Source of the DNA: a virus
IMG/VR virus record: IMGVR_UViG_3300037088_001149
Coordinates: 1-30,099 of that record
Strand: one strand, 5' to 3'
DNA length: 30,099 nucleotides
Position numbers and translations under genes: made by a program. Below the pieces are notes generated by a model. It saw only the letters and a list, made by a program, of their open reading frames with translations. It did not search any database and was not told the DNA's origin. Below are positions 26,185 through 30,099 of the stretch, piece after piece; the stretch's first letter is position 1, and every line of letters begins with the position of its first letter.

Positions 26185-26196
26185 CTATACTACTCA
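26185..26196 (+). promoter_or_regulatory. Late-type motif copy 6 (CTATACTACTCA)
   Basis: It lies 26 nt after the portal stop and 11 nt before the ATG at 26208, ahead of the protease/scaffold and capsid genes. TATACT could act as a -10; no clear -35 is seen. Confidence 0.55.
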
Positions 26197-26207
26197 GCCA
26201 ATGAGAT

Positions 26208-26411
26208 ATGGCCTCACGCACAAACAGCCCGGTTCCGCGCACGCAAGGCGGAGTGAGAATGGCCCCGATCGTCCGTGGAATGGGCCTAGAAACGTATATC
26301 AACACCCTCGGACCCAGCACCCAAGGCAAGTCGACCGGCCAGTTGAAGCTTGAGGCGTACACCAAGACTGGGATCAATCCGAAGTCGAGCGGCGGCTGCG
26401 AGACCTACTAA
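26208..26411 (+). CDS. Hypothetical 67-aa protein
   Basis: The ATG at 26208 follows the late-type motif, and the stop overlaps the next ATG (TAATG at 26409-26413). The peptide is Gly/Thr/Pro-rich with basic residues (MASRTNSPVPRTQGGVRMAP, GLETYINTLGPSTQGKSTGQ) and ends in a Cys-Glu-Thr-Tyr. It could be a minor capsid or assembly peptide given its place before the protease. No family is recognised. Confidence 0.6.
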   Translation: MASRTNSPVPRTQGGVRMAPIVRGMGLETYINTLGPSTQGKSTGQLKLEAYTKTGINPKSSGGCETY

Positions 26412-28510
26412 TGAGAGCTCCTGTCACATTCCGGATGCGCGACTACGTGACGTTCTCGATTCGCGCGACCGAGGGCGGCAAGCAGTACCTCCACGAGTGC
26501 AAGGACTCCAAGAGCGACACCGGCTACAGCCTGCTGACCTGGGTGGACGCGACGCACGCGGCGCTGGTCAACGGCAACATGCGCTTCTACCGCCCCGACA
26601 AGATGCAGGACGGCTGCCACACCTGGACCAGCAAGACCCGCTACAACAAGCCAGTCCTGCTCCGCCACGACGAAGACTGCGACCCGGTGGGACGCGTCAT
26701 CGAAGCCAAGTACGTGGACGACTCCTACAAATATGTCAGCCAGCACGCCAACGTGAAGAGCCTGATCTTCTACGACAGCACGTCCAACAAACGCTTTGAC
26801 CTCTTCAAGAGCGTCGACTGGGTGTACGACACCCTGCAGAAGCGCAACCGCGATTTCAGCGGCCTGGGCCATATCGAGCTGGGCCTCAACGTCACCAATC
26901 CGGACGCCATCGCCAAAGTGCAGCGCGGCGAGTATGCGACGGTCAGCGTGGGCTTCAACACCGACGCCGCCATTTGCTCGATCTGCCATCAGAACTGGTC
27001 TACCGACGGGAAGTGCGAACACCGGCTTGGCTCCATTGTGGATGGCCGCCGGTGTTTTGTCATTTCCGGCAACTTCGAATACGACGAGTGCAGTTTCGTA
27101 ACGCACCCAGCGGACCCGTTTGCCGGCGTCAAGAACACCGAAGTTATCAACCGCGCGAAGGACAGTATGGCCATGCGCGTATTCATGCTGGGCCAATCCT
27201 TCGATGAAGAGATGGGCCTGTTTCACTCAACCGATTCTCTTTCGGCGGCCGCCGCCGACATGCTCGAGTCCGACATCGAAATCGTGTCGGACGAAAAGGA
27301 CACCGATATGGAACTGGACGCCATCCGCGCCGAAATCAACAGCAAGACCCTGACCAAAGAGAGAGCCCTGGAGCTGCGCACCGAGCTTGAAGGCAACGCG
27401 GACGCGAAGCGGCTGCTCACGACTCTTAAGGCCAAGATCACCAAGAACGGCTGGAACGAAGACGGAGTCGTCGGCCTGACAAAGGAGATGGTGGAAGCCC
27501 GCATCGCTGCCGCCCCGGAAGTCTTCAAGGCCCTGGCGGTCGACAAGCGCGCCGAGTTCGTAGCCGCGCTCGAAGCCGACGCCGCTGCGTTTGGCCTGGC
27601 GGTTCCCGTCCTGACCGACAAGATCGCCGACCCGGCGCCGGCCGAGACCCCCAACCCGGGCGCGCCCGCCTCCACACCGATCTCAGGCACCGATGCCGCG
27701 GCCTCCGACAAGCCGTGGGCCACGGTCACTCCGCTCCTGAAAGACTCCAAGAACGGCGAGAAGATCGTCAAGCATCTGGACGCGACGCGCGCCTGCTACG
27801 ACGCCATGGCCGATGACAGTGAGAAGAGCATGTTCCGCAGCGCGATGGGCGCCTGTATGGAAGTCCTCTCTGCCGAGAGCTGGCTCTCCTATATGAAGGG
27901 CCGGGTCACCTCCAACGACGAAGTTCTCGTCAACAAGAGCGAGCTCGACAGCCTGCACGAAGGCGTCGAAGCCTACGAAGGCGCGGCCAAGCGGTCCAAG
28001 GATTCCAACACCGCCCTGGTGGCTACCAACAAGATCCTGATGGCGGACTACAAGCGCGCCATCGCCACCCAGATCGTCATGTACAGCGTGCTCACCAATG
28101 AAGCGGGCTTCACTGGTTTGAGCGCGGATCAAGTTCAGGCGGAAATCGACGAACGCGCTGGCCGCCAGCTCGTTAGCCTGCAGGATAGCCTCAAGGACCT
28201 GGCCAAGAAACTGGCCGGCAAGATCCCTGAGGCGCCCTCAACGGAACAGACCCAGGTTGCTACGGATGCGGCGGTAGTCCCGCCAGCCGCAGGCACAGAG
28301 GTCGCTGCCCGTGAGGTGAGTGACAGCGCGACGGTGGCGGACAGCCACGTTGACGAGCCCGGGAAGGAAGCCCCTCCCGCCGACGCCCCCAGAGGCGAAG
28401 GCACCGTCAAACGCCCGCTGGCAAATCTCGATGACCTGCGGTCGATGCGCAGGACGGCCTCGGTGGATATCTACCGTCGCCTGAAAGACCAATCCACCAA
28501 GACGGAGTAA
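26411..28510 (+). CDS. Prohead protease fused to scaffold-like region (699 aa)
   Basis: Residues 1-~245 resemble a phage prohead protease: H86 in PVLLRHDEDCDPVGRVIEAK, S179 in ATVSVGF, and the ending FEYDECSFVTHPADPFAGV, which resembles the S78-type conserved blocks. Inside it is a zinc-finger-like insert C189-x2-C192-x9-C202-x-H204. Residues about 270-699 are long charged helices (MELDAIRAEINSKTLTKERA, LSADQVQAEIDERAGRQLVS) with Ala/Pro/Thr linkers, as expected of an internal scaffold. A single-chain protease-scaffold that self-cleaves during maturation is known in several phage groups. Its position just before the capsid gene supports this. Confidence 0.8.
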   Translation: MRAPVTFRMRDYVTFSIRATEGGKQYLHECKDSKSDTGYSLLTWVDATHAALVNGNMRFYRPDKMQDGCHTWTSKTRYNKPVLLRHDEDCDPVGRVIEAKYVDDSYKYVSQHANVKSLIFYDSTSNKRFDLFKSVDWVYDTLQKRNRDFSGLGHIELGLNVTNPDAIAKVQRGEYATVSVGFNTDAAICSICHQNWSTDGKCEHRLGSIVDGRRCFVISGNFEYDECSFVTHPADPFAGVKNTEVINRAKDSMAMRVFMLGQSFDEEMGLFHSTDSLSAAAADMLESDIEIVSDEKDTDMELDAIRAEINSKTLTKERALELRTELEGNADAKRLLTTLKAKITKNGWNEDGVVGLTKEMVEARIAAAPEVFKALAVDKRAEFVAALEADAAAFGLAVPVLTDKIADPAPAETPNPGAPASTPISGTDAAASDKPWATVTPLLKDSKNGEKIVKHLDATRACYDAMADDSEKSMFRSAMGACMEVLSAESWLSYMKGRVTSNDEVLVNKSELDSLHEGVEAYEGAAKRSKDSNTALVATNKILMADYKRAIATQIVMYSVLTNEAGFTGLSADQVQAEIDERAGRQLVSLQDSLKDLAKKLAGKIPEAPSTEQTQVATDAAVVPPAAGTEVAAREVSDSATVADSHVDEPGKEAPPADAPRGEGTVKRPLANLDDLRSMRRTASVDIYRRLKDQSTKTE

Positions 28511-28515
28511 CGAAT

Positions 28516-29682
28516 ATGTTTGACGTGAACAACAACTATCGCGGGACGCAGTACGGCAAAGATCGTCTGGGCTTTATCACCCCGGACTTGGATGCTTCCG
28601 AGCCGCTGCAACCCTTCCTCCCCGTCGGCTACCCGGCGCCCTGGCTTCCCATGCGGCGTCGTGACGAAGGCCATCCCGTAGCGGCTGGCGTCGTTCTTTC
28701 GACGGGCAACATGGTCGGCGTGGACAAGTCCGGCGGGCTGATCCCGGCTGGCTTCCGCTCCGGCGACACCGGCACCAAGGCCTCCGGCGGCGGCTACTGC
28801 ATCGTGAAGTACGGACAGGACGATGTAGGGTTCGCCTACAATGCCGCAACCGGCAAGAAAGTGCGCAGCGCCGGCGAGTACGTCGTGATGGCCTGCCCGA
28901 CCGATGCGGCTGCCGGCGACGTTGCCGAGGGCGTGTCCGTGACGGCCGATGACATCGTGTTCGCCAAGACCTGCGATCTGATCCCCGGCGCCGTGGCGCG
29001 CGGTCTGGGCTATGCCCTGAAGAACACGTTCCAGTACATCGGTGGTGTGGACATCGTGAGCACCGTGGGTGGCATGCTCTACGTGCACGACGGCATGAAC
29101 CCGACTAAGTTCACCATCCACAACTACATGCACGAGATGGCCACCGCCATCCGCACGGCCTTCGTGCTGCGCATGCCCTGGGTTGGCGAGTCCCCCACGA
29201 CCCTGCAAGGCCTGGCGGACGCCGACGGCCTCTCCGACGCCGGCTACATCCAGGACGACTGGAGCCGCTCGTTCGCTCACTTCACCGGCAAGGCCGGCCG
29301 CAACTATGGCCAGCTCTTCCCCGGCTGCTCCGTCGTGGCCAGCGACAAGTTCGGCTCGCTCGAATGCGGCAACTACGCGCCGTACGACCCCGCCGTGCAC
29401 AAGCCCGACCAGATCGTCGGCCGCGTGCTGGGCGTGGAGAAGTTGTACCCGATCCGCAACTATCTGGACCGCGTCCGCACCCAGTTCGACCGCGCCCAGA
29501 CGCTGGTCGGCCCCTGGCGCGAATCGCACCCGGTGCAGATGATGATGGGCGGCAGCGCGACCCGCGGCCTCGATTATCAACTGAACCTGTCGGGCAACGG
29601 CATCTTCCGGATGGCCAAGGATCTCAACAAGCCGATCCACGACGAGTACGCGACCTACGTATACGTCAAAGTGATGTGTTAA
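28516..29682 (+). CDS. Probable major capsid protein (388 aa)
   Basis: GGAG lies 8 nt before the ATG, 5 nt after the protease-scaffold stop, the usual place of the capsid gene. The protein is Gly/Asp/Ala-rich with many short strands (VAAGVVLSTGNMVGVDKSGG, VDIVSTVGGMLYVHDGMNPT) and a helix-rich centre (HNYMHEMATAIRTAFVLRMP). The end reads DEYATYVYVKVMC. I cannot point to a defining HK97 signature by eye, so the call rests on order, size and composition. Strong codon bias and a good ribosome-binding site fit a highly expressed virion protein. Confidence 0.7.
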   Translation: MFDVNNNYRGTQYGKDRLGFITPDLDASEPLQPFLPVGYPAPWLPMRRRDEGHPVAAGVVLSTGNMVGVDKSGGLIPAGFRSGDTGTKASGGGYCIVKYGQDDVGFAYNAATGKKVRSAGEYVVMACPTDAAAGDVAEGVSVTADDIVFAKTCDLIPGAVARGLGYALKNTFQYIGGVDIVSTVGGMLYVHDGMNPTKFTIHNYMHEMATAIRTAFVLRMPWVGESPTTLQGLADADGLSDAGYIQDDWSRSFAHFTGKAGRNYGQLFPGCSVVASDKFGSLECGNYAPYDPAVHKPDQIVGRVLGVEKLYPIRNYLDRVRTQFDRAQTLVGPWRESHPVQMMMGGSATRGLDYQLNLSGNGIFRMAKDLNKPIHDEYATYVYVKVMC

Positions 29683-29687
29683 GTCGT

Positions 29688-29701
29688 GACGGACAGTCAG
29701 T
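29688..29701 (+). promoter_or_regulatory. GACGGACAGTCAGT motif before Com-like gene
   Basis: The 14-mer lies 5 nt after the capsid stop and 11 nt before the ATG at 29713, which lacks a Shine-Dalgarno. TGAC-ggaca-GTCA can form a small hairpin in RNA or a palindromic site in DNA. Confidence 0.5.
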
Positions 29702-29712
29702 AAACAACGTTT

Positions 29713-30024
29713 ATGAAACTGCTACCGGCAGTCGCGAAAGGTAAGGCGGTGATCGTGGGGGAAGACCTCCGGTGCCAGAAGCCCCGGGAAGACGACCCCA
29801 CGAAACCCTGTAACAAGCTCATCGCCAAGATCAACCGGTACCGCCAAATCGCCGGTTGCTTCCTTTGCGAGCGTTGCAAAGAACCCATTGAGGTCCGGCT
29901 GGTACGTGTGCCGACCGGACCCAAACAGGCTCCCGATTCCAAGAGGGGCGCAGTTCAACAGCAGTATCCATTGAGGTTCGGAGAAACCCAGGAAATATCA
30001 CCGAAAGAGGTTTCTCCAAAATGA
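29713..30024 (+). CDS. Com-like zinc-ribbon regulator (103 aa)
   Basis: The segment L19-R-C21...C33-N-K-L-I-A-K...C52-E-R-C55-K-x-P-I-E resembles the phage Mu Com family (C-x2-C, CNKLL, then CPRCK), a zinc-binding translational activator of mom. Here the first knuckle is stretched to C-x11-C by an Asp/Pro/Lys insert, and an extra C49 precedes the second pair. The C-terminal ~45 residues are a polar extension absent in Mu Com. A conserved 14-mer lies upstream of its start, so it may control itself. No mom-like gene is visible in the window. It overlaps the next ATG by 4 nt (ATGA). Confidence 0.6.
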   Translation: MKLLPAVAKGKAVIVGEDLRCQKPREDDPTKPCNKLIAKINRYRQIAGCFLCERCKEPIEVRLVRVPTGPKQAPDSKRGAVQQQYPLRFGETQEISPKEVSPK

Positions 30025-30099
30025 AGACCGTTGACAAGTTGACGAAAGACGAGCTGGTATCGCTCGCACGTTTTGATTCGATCGTCCGGAACAACGGCA
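30021..30099 (+). CDS. Truncated ORF at window end
   Basis: The ATG at 30021 overlaps the Com-like stop as ATGA, with AGAGG ~10 nt upstream. The visible 26 residues begin MKTVDKLTKDELVSLARFDS and look helical. The gene runs off the window, so nothing can be said about its function. Confidence 0.6.
   Translation, partial: MKTVDKLTKDELVSLARFDSIVRNNG

Noticed and set aside
24605-26377. 590-codon minus-strand frame
   Set aside because: Shadow of the portal gene caused by GC-rich codon use; low-complexity Val/Leu/His composition and no start signal.
1-30099. CRISPR array or insertion sequence
   Set aside because: No regularly spaced direct repeats and no transposase motif were seen. The recurring short motifs are promoter-proximal and unevenly spaced.

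Overview
The window is part of the genome of a tailed double-stranded DNA bacteriophage or prophage with a GC-rich genome. It contains a contiguous virion block: a large terminase with ATPase and nuclease motifs, a portal protein, a prohead protease fused to a scaffold-like region, a probable major capsid protein and two tail fibres. The host is probably a Gram-negative bacterium, because most recognisable promoters have sigma70-type -35/-10 boxes with 17-bp spacers and one phage gene encodes a signal-peptide protein that looks like an outer-membrane beta-barrel. I cannot name the phage or its genus.

Layout. Bases 1-74 form a long, nearly perfect inverted repeat at the very edge of the window. 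Bases 69-1124 hold the only minus-strand genes: a 288-aa hydrophobic protein and a 49-aa membrane peptide. An XRE-type repressor-like gene (1452-1730) follows on the plus strand. Then come a promoter with an embedded operator, a probable ~85-nt small RNA ended by a terminator, and a second promoter. That promoter drives a tightly packed run of mostly unknown small genes (2082-6802) containing a cytidine-deaminase-like enzyme, a degenerate P-loop protein, zinc-ribbon-like proteins and a tRNA-Asp(GTC). Bases 6833-8012 hold small membrane proteins (holin-like candidates) and the beta-barrel protein. Bases 8013-9818 are regulatory: four promoters sharing the exact 10-mer GGTACCCTTG, a gene that seems to start at CTG, and ~500 nt that look like a large structured non-coding RNA. 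Next come a PAS-HAD fusion, a Cys4 protein and a metallophosphoesterase (9819-12937), then several small genes, three overlapping glycine-rich membrane-like proteins (13719-15552), a spike-base-like protein and two fibres (15562-19460). The head block (19481-29682) is translationally coupled from the terminase to the portal. The window ends with a Mu Com-like zinc-ribbon protein and a truncated ORF.

Regulation. Three short motif families recur outside or at the edges of genes. (i) GGTACCCTTG (five exact copies) overlaps or adjoins the -35 box of early-type promoters. (ii) GACAGTCAGT-like sites lie in promoter spacers, and three copies of the longer GACGGACAGTNAGT lie just upstream of start codons. 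(iii) YATACTACYCA (six copies, one with a mismatch) lies 5-17 nt upstream of late-type genes and looks like a -10-only late promoter. Together they suggest an early/late transcription programme with at least one dedicated regulator. The likeliest undescribed items are the structured RNA at about 8533-9050, the late-promoter motif, the PAS-HAD fusion and the portal with an N-terminal winged helix. All calls come from reading the sequence; no database search was possible.
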